Program-made: the position numbers and the translations under genes
The notes under the pieces: generated by a model
The model's input: only the letters and a program-made list of their open reading frames with translations
What the model was told of the DNA's origin: nothing
Databases searched by the model: none
From: a virus
DNA: 21,011 nt
Reading direction: 5' to 3' (one strand)
Virus record (IMG/VR): IMGVR_UViG_3300046000_007848
Location: 1-21,011 of that record
Part shown: positions 20,968-21,011 of the stretch, piece after piece
How positions within the stretch are numbered: position 1 is the first letter of the stretch
How the letters are laid out: every line of letters starts with the position of its first letter

Positions 20968-21011
20968 ATGTCGATTAATAATGATATATTTAAAGGGGTA
21001 GGTGTCCCTGT
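20968..21011 (+). CDS. N-terminus of a gene running off the window
   Basis: Fourteen codons, beginning MSINNDIFKGVGVP, are open to the window edge. The start has an excellent ribosome site (TGAGGAG) and a late-promoter-like element. In T4, gene 62 is followed by regA, but this peptide does not look like the RegA N-terminus, and a late promoter would suit a virion gene better. Identity is unknown. Confidence 0.6.
   Translation, partial: MSINNDIFKGVGVP

Noticed and set aside
1-21011. tRNA genes, CRISPR arrays, insertion sequences, attachment sites.
   Set aside because: Intergenic space is very small (no gap above about 110 nt), and no cloverleaf, regular direct repeats or transposase were seen.

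Overview
The window is a piece of a T4-superfamily (T4-like) tailed phage genome, probably of the environmental or marine type. The evidence is a set of T4 core proteins recognisable from their sequences: scaffold gp22, major capsid gp23, UvsW, UvsY, late sigma factor gp55, gp47/gp46 nuclease, gp45 clamp and gp44/gp62 clamp loader. The host cannot be read from this window.

Layout: (1) 1-2530, + strand: the end of an unidentified upstream gene, then scaffold gp22 and major capsid gp23, each preceded by the same 10-mer ACTAAATAAT, a likely late promoter. (2) 2554-2586: a strong bidirectional terminator. (3) 2611-5712, - strand: a tail-tube-like virion protein, an acidic protein of unknown function, helicase UvsW and recombination mediator UvsY. 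(4) 5713-5820: a compact divergent control region with two sigma70-type promoters back to back and a perfect 16-bp palindrome touching both -35 boxes. (5) 5821-15387, + strand: a very AT-rich accessory island of glycan genes. It holds three GT25-like transferases interleaved with a GT11 fucosyltransferase-like and a GT6 (ABO blood-group-like) transferase, an FkbM methyltransferase, the remnant of a broken nucleotide-sugar epimerase, a possible GT-B transferase, a DUF4254-like protein, a ColD-like PLP sugar 3-dehydratase, a GDP-fucose/colitose synthase, GDP-mannose 4,6-dehydratase and a GalE-type epimerase. (6) 15384-20946, + strand: gp55, gp47, gp46, a small basic protein, gp45, gp44, gp62. 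(7) A late-promoter-like site and the first codons of a further gene at the right edge.

How the parts work together: the island looks like a nearly self-contained machine for a blood-group-like glycan. GMD, the ColD-like enzyme and the Fcl/ColC enzyme can turn GDP-mannose into GDP-L-colitose (or, without ColD, GDP-L-fucose). The GT11 enzyme would attach that sugar. The GalE-type epimerase could supply UDP-Gal or UDP-GalNAc to the GT6 enzyme. This follows the chemistry of human H to A/B antigens and of E. coli O55/O86 O-antigens. In the right-hand block, gp55 plus clamp (gp45) and clamp loader (gp44/62) form the T4-type late-transcription activator, and gp46/47 with UvsW/UvsY form the recombination-replication machinery.

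A second theme is regulation: good sigma70-type promoters lie so close to the starts of uvsY, gene 55 and gene 45 that the predicted mRNAs would have leaders of only about 0-7 nt.
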